A stretch of DNA of 31,388 nucleotides from CAYVBN01 sp964538565. Lineage in GTDB: Bacteria; Pseudomonadota; Alphaproteobacteria; Rhizobiales; Xanthobacteraceae. The stretch is taken from positions 1 through 31,388 of the forward strand of contig CAZIGW010000237.1 in assembly GCA_964538565.1 (NCBI GenBank), in the 5' to 3' direction. Positions 9,737 through 16,130 of this stretch are shown here, in pieces (the stretch's first letter is position 1; each line of letters begins with the position of its first letter). The notes below the pieces were generated by a model. The model did not search any database and was not told the origin of the DNA. It saw only the letters and a program-made list of their open reading frames with translations. A program made the translations under genes and the position numbers.

Positions 9737-10058
9737 CAGGTCACGCGCGCCTCCGCACGCTCTTCCTCCCTTGCCTCGCGTTCCGGGGTCCGCCTACGCG
9801 ATTCCTGTCTCAGATCTGTGACGATCGGGCCGCGACCTCCTGCCCGCCGGCTGTCTTCGATCTGTCGCGGGGGAATGCAATAGCATTGTCGATGGCGGCT
9901 CGATGCGCTAAGGCAGCCCTGCAGGCGCGGCGTCTCGATCGATTTCGCCGATTCCGCATGTTCGATCGCGCGCCCGGCGCGCCTGGAGCTTTCCCACCCG
10001 CATGCACGATTGGCCCGGACCGCGCACCGCCCGAGCATCCACGCGCGCCGACCGCCTG
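9737..10058. promoter_or_regulatory. Divergent intergenic region with a near-identical 15-bp direct repeat
   Basis: This 322-bp stretch between divergent genes has no convincing ORF. CTGTCTCAGATCTGT at 9805-9819 recurs as CTGTCTTCGATCTGT at 9851-9865, 13 of 15 bases identical and 46 bp apart. The first copy contains the palindrome CAGATCTG. It may be an operator pair for the glycosyltransferase and membrane-protein genes, but no promoter hexamers are clear. Confidence 0.3.
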
Positions 10059-11042
10059 ATGAACGCATGGACCCGGCTCGCCGCGCGGCTGCGGTCGCGC
10101 GTGCGGTGGAAGCTCGTCGGCTTCGTGCTCAGCGCCACCATCACGTTGGTGTCGCTGCTCGCGCTCTGGCGAATTCTGCATGGCATCAGGATCGACGAAG
10201 TGGTGGCCGCGCTCGGCCGACTGCCGCGCGGCAACGTCGTGGCGGCGGGACTGTTCGTCGGCTGCGCCTATGTGATGCAGTCCTTCTACGACCTGTTCGC
10301 CCTGCGCACGATCGGCAAGCCGAACGTCCCCTACCGGATCGCCGCGCTCGCGAGTTTCACGAGCTACGCGATAGGACACAACGTCGGCGCGACGGCGTTC
10401 AGCGGCGGCGCGGTGCGCTACCGCATCTATTCGTCCTGGGGGCTCGGCGCGCTCGACGTCGCCAAGATGGCGTTCGTGACCGGGCTGACGTTCTGGCTCG
10501 GCAATGCCGCGGCGCTCGGCGTGGCGGTGGCGCTGCGGCCCGACGCCGCCGGCATGCTCGATCACCTGCCGGCCGCCATCAACCGGCTGATCGCCGTCGC
10601 GGCGCTCGGCCTGCTCGGCGCCTACGTGGCCTGGGTCTGGCGCCGGCCGCGCGAATGGGGCGCGGACAACTGGCACATCGCGCTTCCGAGCGGGCCGCTG
10701 ACCTTCGTGCAGATCGCGATCGGCATCGGCGATCTCGCCTGCTGCAGCCTCGCCATGTATCTGCTGTTGCCGCCCGAACCGCACATTCCGTATCTCACGT
10801 TCACGGTCATCTTCGTGACGGCGACCCTGCTCGGGTTCATCAGCCATGCGCCGGGCTCGATCGGCGTGTTCGATGCGGCGATCCTGGTCGGCCTCTCGCA
10901 ATTCGACCGCGAGGCGCTGGTGGCCGGACTGCTGCTCTTCCGCCTGATCTATTTCGTCCTGCCGTTCGGTCTCGCGCTCACGCTCGTCGCCTCGCGCGAG
11001 GTGTTTCTCGCCAGGCGCAACGGCGGCGGGCCGACGGCCTGA
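10059..11042 (+). CDS. YbhN/MprF N-terminal-type flippase-like membrane protein
   Basis: This 327-residue integral membrane protein has about eight hydrophobic segments and belongs to the lysylphosphatidylglycerol synthase transmembrane family (UPF0104). In MprF this domain flips aminoacyl-phosphatidylglycerol; stand-alone members are thought to move lipids or isoprenoid intermediates. Family landmarks are SYAIGHNVGATAFSGGAVRYRIYSSWGL in the middle and GFISHAPGSIGVFDAAIL near the C-terminus. The catalytic aminoacyltransferase domain of MprF is absent. I use the ATG at 10059-10061 (MNAWTRLAARL); an in-frame ATG at 10002 would add 19 residues of low-quality sequence. The divergent GT4 gene suggests a joint role in glycolipid synthesis and transport, which is inference. 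Confidence 0.85.
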   Translation: MNAWTRLAARLRSRVRWKLVGFVLSATITLVSLLALWRILHGIRIDEVVAALGRLPRGNVVAAGLFVGCAYVMQSFYDLFALRTIGKPNVPYRIAALASFTSYAIGHNVGATAFSGGAVRYRIYSSWGLGALDVAKMAFVTGLTFWLGNAAALGVAVALRPDAAGMLDHLPAAINRLIAVAALGLLGAYVAWVWRRPREWGADNWHIALPSGPLTFVQIAIGIGDLACCSLAMYLLLPPEPHIPYLTFTVIFVTATLLGFISHAPGSIGVFDAAILVGLSQFDREALVAGLLLFRLIYFVLPFGLALTLVASREVFLARRNGGGPTA

Positions 11043-11178
11043 TCTCCCGCCCCGTCTCGCACGCATTCCGCCGTCCGCCGGTCCTTGCGCCGGACGTGGC
11101 GATTTTCTAACGTCCGCAGGGGCGCAGGCCCGACGTGACCCGGCTGTCGCTTCGCTTGCACGGACGAACGAGGTTGCG

Positions 11179-11493
11179 ATGACGGGGAAGTTCATCGTCC
11201 GGATCGCTTGTCTTGCAGCCGCCTTGGCCCTCCCGCAGGCATCGCCTCTCGCAGCCGCCACGCTTGCGCGCGACACCTACGGCTGCCCGACGCCGGCGAT
11301 GCTCGATCAGCTCGAGAACCGGATCGCGCAAGGCGACAAGGGCGCCTTCGAGCAGCTCACCGGGCACGGTTGCGTGCCGCTGTCCAAGGGACAATCCGTG
11401 ATGCTCGGCAAGACGGTGCGCTCGGCGGTATGCGTCAAGCGCCGCGGCGAGCCGCGCTGCCTGTGGACCAACAAGGACGCGCTCGTCCGCTGA
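11179..11493 (+). CDS. Small exported protein, function unknown
   Basis: The 104-residue product starts with a signal peptide (MTGKFIVRIACLAAALALPQASPLAAA) and leaves a mature part of about 77 residues. Four cysteines (GCPTP, GCVPL, AVCVKR, RCLWT) could form two disulfides in the periplasm. The segment AMLDQLENRIAQGDKGAFEQLT looks like an amphipathic helix. This resembles small periplasmic hypotheticals of Hyphomicrobiales, but I do not recognise a named family. It is about 135 bp after the membrane protein gene and could be separate or co-transcribed. Confidence 0.65.
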   Translation: MTGKFIVRIACLAAALALPQASPLAAATLARDTYGCPTPAMLDQLENRIAQGDKGAFEQLTGHGCVPLSKGQSVMLGKTVRSAVCVKRRGEPRCLWTNKDALVR

Positions 11494-11643
11494 GCACGTC
11501 GCGCCGCGCCACCCTGCCCCGGTTCCCGCTCCGACCCCGAACGAGCGCCGGCGTCGCGGCGCGCGACATCACATGGCCCCAATTGCGGCTACCCTCCGGA
11601 GACCGGCATTGGTGCCGGCCAAGGACTGTTGGGAGGTGTCGTC

Positions 11644-12159
11644 ATGAAGACACCGTTGCTCGCGGCCGCCGCGGTGCTTGCCCTCGCCGCTCTCCCCGCC
11701 AAAGCGCAGACCGTCGAACTCGTCGCCGACATGCTGCCGCCCGAACCGGGGCTCGGGCTGCCTCCTTACGCTCCGCCGCCGCGCTATTCCGCGCCGGCGC
11801 CGCGCTACGAGTACGAGGAACGCTACGAGCCGCCGCGCGTCTATGGTCCGCGGTATGGTGAGACGTACGGGCCCGGCGCGGAGCCTTACGGCTACGGCTA
11901 TGCATACCGGCGCGACGGCTACGGCGCGTACCCGCGCTACGAGGATTCGCGCGACGATCCGCCCCGGCCGCCGGCGGACATCGCCGAGGCGCCCTATGCG
12001 CCCGGCTACGATCCCGGTCCGCGCTACGCTCTGCCGGCGCCGCCCGTGGCCGAGCCAAGGCCCGTTCCGTACGGCGCCGCGCAATGCGACTGGCCGCGTC
12101 GCGAGCCCTATTGGGATGGTTATCGCTGGGTCCGTCCGCGTCCGCGCGCCTGCGAATAG
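11644..12159 (+). CDS. Exported Pro/Tyr-rich low-complexity protein
   Basis: This 171-residue protein has a clean signal peptide (MKTPLLAAAAVLALAALPAKA, cut before QTVELV). Its body is rich in Pro, Tyr, Arg and Gly (PRYEYEERYEPPRVYGPRY, YGYGYAYRRDGYGAYPRY) and it ends CDWPRREPYWDGYRWVRPRPRACE, whose two cysteines may pair. Such proteins are common periplasmic or surface hypotheticals in this order; no enzyme domain is visible. I start at the ATG at 11644-11646, behind a good ribosome-binding site (TTGGGAGGTG); the in-frame start five codons earlier would cover that site. Confidence 0.7.
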   Translation: MKTPLLAAAAVLALAALPAKAQTVELVADMLPPEPGLGLPPYAPPPRYSAPAPRYEYEERYEPPRVYGPRYGETYGPGAEPYGYGYAYRRDGYGAYPRYEDSRDDPPRPPADIAEAPYAPGYDPGPRYALPAPPVAEPRPVPYGAAQCDWPRREPYWDGYRWVRPRPRACE

Positions 12160-12199
12160 CAGCCTCGCCGCCTCCCCGCCTGCAGGTCTGTCGGCGCGT

Positions 12200-12221
12200 C
12201 CGCGGGAGGGCTGGCCCGCGG
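12200..12221 (+). terminator. GC-rich hairpin after the Pro/Tyr-rich gene
   Basis: CCGCGGG (12200-12206) and CCCGCGG (12215-12221) can pair around an eight-base loop about 40 bases after the stop codon. There is no T-run behind it, so a terminator role is tentative. Confidence 0.3.
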
Positions 12222-12288
12222 CCGTCGATCCCTGCCCCGGCGGGGGTCCGCAAGCCCGGACGATGCCTCTCTAAGGCGATTCGGTTAA

Positions 12289-12326
12289 CCTTTTGCTGCC
12301 ATGCAAAAGGAAATTTGCTGCTATGC
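12289..12326 (+). promoter_or_regulatory. Operator-like inverted and direct repeats upstream of the DUF1127 gene
   Basis: CCTTTTGC (12289-12296) and GCAAAAGG (12303-12310) form a perfect 8-bp inverted repeat with a six-base centre. The core TTGCTGCCATGC (12293-12304) recurs as TTGCTGCTATGC (12315-12326), exactly 22 bp or two helical turns downstream. The second copy is itself flanked by CGGCAA, making a weaker palindrome. Both sit just ahead of the putative -35, where an activator could bind. Confidence 0.5.
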
Positions 12327-12338
12327 GGCAAGCGGCGG

Positions 12339-12366
12339 TTTTCTTTGTGGAATACCAGCGTATATA
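12339..12366 (+). promoter_or_regulatory. Putative promoter of the DUF1127 gene
   Basis: A weak -35 (TTTTCT, 12339-12344) and a -10-like TATATA (12361-12366) are 16 bases apart, with the start codon 29 bases further on. The AT-rich -10 stands out in this GC-rich region. No classical AGGAGG is visible before the ATG (AGATTGCCCCC). Confidence 0.4.
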
Positions 12367-12395
12367 CACTTCGAACCGAATCGGAGATTGCCCCC

Positions 12396-12611
12396 ATGAC
12401 AGCCATCGCCCTGCTCGCGTCGAGCCTGCACAATTCCAAGCTGAGCGCCATCCTTCGCCGCATCGGCGAGTTCTTCGAGGCGGTCGAGGAAGCGCACGAA
12501 ATGGCCGCGCGCTATCGCTCGCTCTCGCGCCTGTCCAATTCGGAATTGGCGCGCTTCGGCATCAAGCGCGAGGACATCGCCCGCGTGGCGATCTTCGGCA
12601 AGGCCGCCTGA
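12396..12611 (+). CDS. DUF1127 (YjiS-like) small protein
   Basis: The 71-residue product carries the Arg-rich DUF1127 domain at its C-terminal half: YRSLSRLSNSELARFGIKREDIARVAIFG matches the family pattern R-L-S-d-x-x-L-x-D-I-G-[IL]-x-R-x-[DE]-I. In Agrobacterium, proteins of this family have been tied to RNA turnover and to phosphate and carbon metabolism. The N-terminal half (LHNSKLSAILRRIGEFFEAVEEAHEMAARY) looks like an amphipathic helix. The start is the ATG at 12396-12398. It is a single gene, with a notable repeat element upstream. Confidence 0.85.
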   Translation: MTAIALLASSLHNSKLSAILRRIGEFFEAVEEAHEMAARYRSLSRLSNSELARFGIKREDIARVAIFGKAA

Positions 12612-12827
12612 GTTCCGAACGAACCGCCGCGAGCACGCGGCGCCTTCTGCCCGATCCTCGCTCCGACGCCTGCCGTCGGATCGCCCCGGCAGCCCGACGC
12701 TCCGTTGCGCGAGCGCTGCCGCCGACCTTCCCTCGAAACGCCGCCGAACGATCTCAAGCCCGTGCCGTCGATGCCCCATCTTGGCTGCGACGGCGCGGGC
12801 TTGCGTCGTGGTGATCGAATTCGCGCT

Positions 12828-12855
12828 TTGCAAACCCTGCGGGCGTTTGTTATAC
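12828..12855 (+). promoter_or_regulatory. Promoter of tRNA-Asn
   Basis: TTGCAA (12828-12833) and TTATAC (12850-12855) are separated by 16 bases, with the tRNA starting 33 bases downstream. The rest of 12612-12887 shows nothing else I can support. Confidence 0.55.
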
Positions 12856-12887
12856 GCGCGCACTGCCGAGCTTCGCTGCGTCGTCGT

Positions 12888-12962
12888 TCCCCGGTAGCTC
12901 AGTGGTAGAGCAACCGGCTGTTAACCGGTTGGTCGCTGGTTCGAATCCGGCCCGGGGAGCCA
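12888..12962 (+). tRNA. tRNA-Asn (anticodon GTT)
   Basis: This is a complete 75-base cloverleaf: acceptor TCCCCGG (12888-12894) with CCGGGGA (12952-12958), D-loop AGCTCAGTGGTAGAGC, anticodon loop CTGTTAA (anticodon GTT), T-loop GGTTCGAATCC, discriminator G and encoded CCA at 12960-12962. A T-run follows at about 12974, within CGCCTTTTTCTCC, and may terminate the transcript. Confidence 0.97.
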
Positions 12963-13038
12963 AGCACTCGCCTTTTTCTCCGAGGCGGCGCGCCGCTGGC
13001 GACGAGCGGCAATCGTAGATTTTCCATCTAGCCACTGT

Positions 13039-13063
13039 GGAACCCAACGGCCGCGACTTCGTT
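13039..13063 (+). promoter_or_regulatory. EcfG-type (general stress response) promoter motif
   Basis: GGAAC (13039-13043) is followed after exactly 16 bases by CGTT (13060-13063), matching the consensus GGAAC-N16/17-CGTT of the alphaproteobacterial general stress sigma factor EcfG. The expected start site is about 13070, just ahead of the GGGAGGG ribosome-binding site and the ATG at 13084. The same bases also form an inverted repeat (CCAACG/CGTTGG, with outer CCACT/AGTGG), which may be coincidence. Confidence 0.65.
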
Positions 13064-13083
13064 GGAGTGGCGGGAGGGATGGG

Positions 13084-13482
13084 ATGACTGCCGCCGCCGA
13101 CACGAGTTCTGCCTCGAGTCCCGGACGCGCAGCGCCGACGGTCCTCCTGGTCGAAGACGAAGTGCTCATTCGCATGGCGCTGGCGCAGGAACTGCGCAAC
13201 GGCGGCTACACGGTGATCGAGGCCGCCAGTTCCGAGGAAGCGCTGCGCATCCTTCGCAGCAACATCCCGGTCGATCTCGTCCTCACCGACATCCGGATGC
13301 CGGGGTCGATGGACGGCGCGGACCTCGCGCGCACGATCCGCACCGGATATCCGGCCATCAAGGTCGTGATTTCATCGGCCTACACGCCGGATTCCGATCT
13401 CCTCGGCACCGTCGACCGCTTCCTGTCCAAGCCGATCGATTTCGACCGCCTCGTCGACGAGATGAAATCACTGCTTCCATGA
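13084..13482 (+). CDS. Single-domain response regulator, first of a tandem pair
   Basis: The 132-residue protein is one receiver domain after an 18-residue Ala/Ser-rich lead, with no output domain. The acidic pocket is E24-D25, the phosphorylated aspartate D69 (VLTDIRMPG), the switch position is Ser (VVISSAY, about 97), and the conserved lysine is K116 (FLSKP). So it should accept phosphate from a histidine kinase and act by protein contact or as a phosphate sink. No kinase gene is adjacent. The start has a strong ribosome-binding site (GGGAGGGATGGG) and sits 21 bases after an EcfG-type promoter motif, pointing to general-stress control. The second receiver follows after 36 bp. Confidence 0.88.
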   Translation: MTAAADTSSASSPGRAAPTVLLVEDEVLIRMALAQELRNGGYTVIEAASSEEALRILRSNIPVDLVLTDIRMPGSMDGADLARTIRTGYPAIKVVISSAYTPDSDLLGTVDRFLSKPIDFDRLVDEMKSLLP

Positions 13483-13518
13483 CGGAACAGCCTCGCGGCG
13501 AAAATCATTGATGGACTT

Positions 13519-13920
13519 GTGAGCCCGGAGAACCCAAGAACCGAAACCGTTCTGGTCATCGACGACGATGTCTACGTCCGGCTTGTCATTTCCGAATACT
13601 TGCGTGGCTGCGGATACAAGGTCGTCGAGTGCGCCAATGCCGACGAGGCCCTGACGGTCCTTCGACATTCGGAGATCGCACTGGACCTCGTGCTCAGCGA
13701 CCTCGAAATGCCGGGTACGGTCGACGGATTTTCACTCGCCACGTGGATCCGGAAGAATCGCCCGGGGCTCGACGTGGTGCTGACCGGCAACGTGCGGCGC
13801 GCCGCCAACGCCGCGAAGGACCTTTGCGACCAGGGCCCGACGCCGCAGCCGGAGCATCCCGACCTGATCATAGACCGCATCCGGCGCCTGATGGCCGCGC
13901 GACCACCGCGCGAACGCTAG
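13519..13920 (+). CDS. Single-domain receiver lacking the conserved lysine
   Basis: This 133-residue receiver uses a GTG start (13519-13521), 36 bp after the preceding regulator, so both are probably on one transcript. The acidic residues (IDDDV, D15-D17), the aspartate D61 (VLSDLEMPG) and the switch threonine T89 (VVLTGN) are present. At the place of the usual Lys-Pro it has Gln-Pro (GPTPQP, Q110), and the loop before it (RRAANAAKDLCDQ) is longer than usual. Loss of this lysine normally impairs phosphorylation-driven switching. It may be an atypical receiver, a partner of the first regulator, or decaying. No output domain is present. Confidence 0.8.
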   Translation: MSPENPRTETVLVIDDDVYVRLVISEYLRGCGYKVVECANADEALTVLRHSEIALDLVLSDLEMPGTVDGFSLATWIRKNRPGLDVVLTGNVRRAANAAKDLCDQGPTPQPEHPDLIIDRIRRLMAARPPRER

Positions 13921-14074
13921 GTCCGCGGTGGCGCGCGAATTGCGTGGATCGAGCCGGCGCGCACGCACGTCGAAGACGCCTTCGACGCAGGCGATTTGGG
14001 TCACTGCGCTTTCCGCGCCGAGGCTTTGGCGCAAGACCCGCCGACGTTGGGCGTGCGGCCCCACGCCCGTCCGC

Positions 14075-14371
14075 TCATTTGCGCGACTGAACGCGTGCCG
14101 CAAGCGCGCTCCGGCAGGCCTCGGAGAGCTGATCGCGCTTCTCGTTCAGGCACTGCCGAACGCGTCCGCCGCCGGCGCAGAGCGCACGCACGTCCTCGCG
14201 GCACGCGTCGCGCAGCGAGGTCGCGACCGGGGTGGTCGATTGGGCGGCCGCGTAGCGCAGCCCGAACGGCAGCGCCATGGCGACCACGAAAAGGGCGATC
14301 AGCACGGCGGCGCCGAACGCCAGATCGAGCGGAATTCTTTCCGCGGATACATCGTTGGGATTCTGTTTCAC
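14075..14371 (-). CDS. Small membrane-anchored Cys-rich repeat protein
   Basis: The 98-residue product has one N-terminal hydrophobic helix (LDLAFGAAVLIALFVVAMALPFGL) and a short exported domain with four cysteines, CREDVRALCAGGGRVRQCLNEKRDQLSEACRSAL. This C-x7-C-x8-C-x11-C-like spacing resembles the Cys-rich GLG1-type repeat found in many small alphaproteobacterial periplasmic proteins. It starts with GTG at 14369-14371, preceded by AGGAGA at good distance. The cysteines should form disulfides outside the cytoplasm. Function is not known. It is third in a minus-strand row of small exported genes, convergent with the receiver pair. Confidence 0.72.
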   Translation of the reverse strand: MKQNPNDVSAERIPLDLAFGAAVLIALFVVAMALPFGLRYAAAQSTTPVATSLRDACREDVRALCAGGGRVRQCLNEKRDQLSEACRSALAARVQSRK

Positions 14372-14408
14372 GGCGTGTCTCCTTGATCGTCAAACGAAGC
14401 GGGCGACG

Positions 14409-14437
14409 GGCCGCGAAGGGAGCGTTCCTTCGCGGCC
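14409..14437 (-). terminator. Perfect 11-bp hairpin between two small exported genes
   Basis: GGCCGCGAAGG (14409-14419) and CCTTCGCGGCC (14427-14437) pair perfectly around a seven-base loop, about 40 bases after the stop of the 14475-14768 gene. No U-run follows on the minus strand, so it may stabilise or attenuate the transcript rather than end it. Confidence 0.5.
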
Positions 14438-14474
14438 GGTGATGCGCAGGCGAGATGCGTGCGCCATGTCGCCG

Positions 14475-14768
14475 TCACCAGGCGCAGACCCGCTGCGGAC
14501 CGGCGGGCGTGCTGCGCCACCAGCAGCGCGGGTAGGGCGGCGGCCCGTAGTAGGCGTAGGGCCGGTAGACCGGCAGGCCGTTCGGATGGCACCAGCCCCA
14601 CGGCCCGCGATGCCAGCCGAGGCCGCAGCCCTGGCGAACCTGGATGACCTCCTCGCTCACGCCGCGCGCCGCGAGGGTCACGGCCGACGGGGCGGGAAAA
14701 GCCTGCGCGAGGGTCGCGCCGGCCATCACGGCGGCAAGGGTCGTCGTTGATAACAGAAGTTTTCGCAT
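14475..14768 (-). CDS. Exported GCG_CRPN-type small protein
   Basis: The 97-residue product has a signal peptide (MRKLLLSTTTLAAVMAGATLAQA) and a mature part containing QGCGLGWHRGPWGWCHPNG. This is the Gly-Cys-Gly, His-Arg-Gly, Cys-x-Pro-Asn arrangement known from the GCG_CRPN prefix-to-repeats proteins of Hyphomicrobiales. It continues with a Tyr/Pro-rich stretch (VYRPYAYYGPPPYPRCWW) and ends GPQRVCAW. The family's function is unknown; the Cys and His residues could bind metal or form disulfides. The start is the ATG at 14766-14768. Compared with members carrying many CRPN repeats this one has a single copy. Confidence 0.72.
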   Translation of the reverse strand: MRKLLLSTTTLAAVMAGATLAQAFPAPSAVTLAARGVSEEVIQVRQGCGLGWHRGPWGWCHPNGLPVYRPYAYYGPPPYPRCWWRSTPAGPQRVCAW

Positions 14769-14835
14769 GTAAAGAACCTCGCGGGTTGGGTTATCACTGG
14801 GCCGCGCGGCGCCGACGGGCGCCGCGGGACGGCGC

Positions 14836-14868
14836 GCCGGACCGGAGTTGGGGGCTCTCCGGTCCGGC
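14836..14868 (-). terminator. Perfect 12-bp hairpin downstream of the TGPNG-repeat gene
   Basis: GCCGGACCGGAG (14836-14847) and CTCCGGTCCGGC (14857-14868) pair perfectly around a nine-base loop, 20 bases past the stop of the gene at 14888. This is the right place for a terminator, though no U-run follows. Confidence 0.55.
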
Positions 14869-14887
14869 GGCCACAACGCCGCGCCCG

Positions 14888-15214
14888 TCAGTAGCCGTAC
14901 CGGTTGGGATAGGCCGTGACCGAGCCGCTGCGCGTTATGCTGTTGCCGTTCGGACCCGTGGTCGTGCGCGTGTAGTTGTAGGTCCAGGGGCCGGAGTGCG
15001 TGATGCTGGCGGTGCGGGAGACCGTGCGCCCGTTCGGGCCCGTGATCGTCGCCGAGCGCGAGCAGGTCCCGCCCGCGCACCCGCCGGAGAACTGGCCGTC
15101 GTAGGTGCCGCGCCGGGTCGTGACCGTGCCGCTGCGGGTCCAGGCCGCGGCCTCCGAGATACTGGCGAGGCTGAACGCGCCGACGAGCAGCGCGGAGAGA
15201 ATGGGAAAGTTCAT
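14888..15214 (-). CDS. Exported small protein with a TGPNG internal repeat
   Basis: The 108-residue product has a signal peptide (MNFPILSALLVGAFSLASISEAAA) and a Ser/Thr/Gly/Arg-rich mature part. Two copies of a repeat are visible: SATITGPNGRTVSRTASIT and TRTTTGPNGNSITRSGSVT, sharing T-G-P-N-G-x-[TS]-[VI]-[ST]-R. Alternating polar/beta-prone residues suggest a beta-repeat structure at the cell surface or in the periplasm. One Cys pair (GGCAGGTC) lies ahead of the repeats. The start at 15212-15214 is preceded by AGGAGGG. It is divergent from the OmpR-type regulator at 15396 and shares with it an intergenic region carrying a tandem repeat, so it may be a target of that regulator. Confidence 0.7.
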   Translation of the reverse strand: MNFPILSALLVGAFSLASISEAAAWTRSGTVTTRRGTYDGQFSGGCAGGTCSRSATITGPNGRTVSRTASITHSGPWTYNYTRTTTGPNGNSITRSGSVTAYPNRYGY

Positions 15215-15326
15215 CGCGTCCCTCCTGCGAGGTGAGAAGTGGTCCGTCCCTCGGTGGCCCCCGCGGCACCGAACGGGCGCCACTCTGGCCGCGCGGCTTT
15301 GCGCCGAGATTTCAGGAGGAGATCGA

Positions 15327-15346
15327 TTTGTAACGTTTTGTAACGT
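15327..15346. repeat. Exact tandem 10-bp repeat, likely OmpR-family binding site
   Basis: TTTGTAACGT occurs twice without a gap (15327-15336 and 15337-15346), between the divergent exported-protein gene and the OmpR-type regulator gene. Head-to-tail half-sites one helical turn apart are the classical layout of OmpR/PhoB-family operators. Its location suggests autoregulation and control of the divergent gene. Confidence 0.6.
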
Positions 15347-15395
15347 GCCGGCGGCGTAGGGTTGCCGTCCCGACACGGCGATTTAGAGTGCGCGC

Positions 15396-16106
15396 ATGTC
15401 CGGCCAGGCCATCTTGATCGTCGAGGACGATCGCGAGATCCGCTCGTTGCTCGTCGATTTCCTCGCGCGGGAAGGATACGAGGCGATCGGCGCCGAGGAC
15501 GGGCCCGCGATGGATCGCGCGCTCGCCCGCCTGCGTCCCGATCTCGTGGTCCTCGACGTGATGCTGCCGGGCGAGGACGGCCTGTCGATCTGTCGGCGCC
15601 TGCGCGCCAAGGGCTCGCTGCCGATCCTGATGCTGACCGCCAAGGGCGAGGACATCGACCGCATCGTCGGACTCGAGCTCGGTGCCGACGACTATCTGCC
15701 CAAGCCGTTCAACCCGCGCGAGCTGCTCGCCCGCATCCGTGCGATCCTGCGGCGCGTCTCGTCCGTGCCGGCCAAGGAGCTCTGCCGCCGCCTCGCCTTC
15801 GGCGCCGTCGTGGTCGATCTCGAGGCGCGCACCGTGACGGGAGCCGACGGCGCCACGGTCGAACTCACGTCGGCCGAGTTCGACCTGCTCGCCTGCTTTC
15901 TCGAACGGCCCAAGCGCGTTCTCTCGCGCGAGCAGCTCCTCGACTGGACGCGCGGACGCATCGCCGCTCCCTACGACCGGACGATCGACGTCTCGGTGAG
16001 CCGGCTGCGCCGCAAGCTGGCCGTCCTCGACCCGCAGGCGGCATCTTCCGTCAAGACCGTGCGCAACGGCGGCTATCTGTTCGCCGGCGACGTACGCGTG
16101 CCTTGA
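15396..16106 (+). CDS. OmpR-family response regulator
   Basis: The 236-residue regulator has a receiver domain (acidic D11-D12, phosphoacceptor D54 in VVLDVMLPG, T81, K103 in LPKPF) and a C-terminal winged-helix DNA-binding domain (LTSAEFDLLACFLERPKRVLSREQLLDWTRG, then RTIDVSVSRLRRKL and VKTVRNGGYLF). All phosphorylation residues are intact. The start ATG at 15396 has little Shine-Dalgarno character; ATTTAG lies about ten bases ahead, so a leaderless message is possible. The kinase gene follows after 24 bp and the tct operon comes next in the same direction, as in TctD-TctE systems. That it senses tricarboxylates is inference from position only. Confidence 0.92.
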   Translation: MSGQAILIVEDDREIRSLLVDFLAREGYEAIGAEDGPAMDRALARLRPDLVVLDVMLPGEDGLSICRRLRAKGSLPILMLTAKGEDIDRIVGLELGADDYLPKPFNPRELLARIRAILRRVSSVPAKELCRRLAFGAVVVDLEARTVTGADGATVELTSAEFDLLACFLERPKRVLSREQLLDWTRGRIAAPYDRTIDVSVSRLRRKLAVLDPQAASSVKTVRNGGYLFAGDVRVP

Positions 16107-16130
16107 CCTCCTCGCCCGGAGACGTCCTCC

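Noticed and set aside
9810..11276. 488-codon minus-strand ORF opposite the flippase-like gene
   Set aside because: It is low-complexity Arg/Glu/His/Gln sequence, antisense to a well-defined YbhN-type protein.
13032..13070. Hairpin or riboswitch reading of the leader before the first receiver
   Set aside because: The CCAACG/CGTTGG pairing overlaps exactly the EcfG-type -35 and -10 elements. If that promoter is used, the left arm is not transcribed, so the promoter is the simpler explanation.
14049..14068. GGGCGTG/CACGCCC hairpin as terminator of the Cys-rich repeat gene
   Set aside because: The stem is only seven pairs with no U-run on either strand; such hairpins are expected by chance in this composition.
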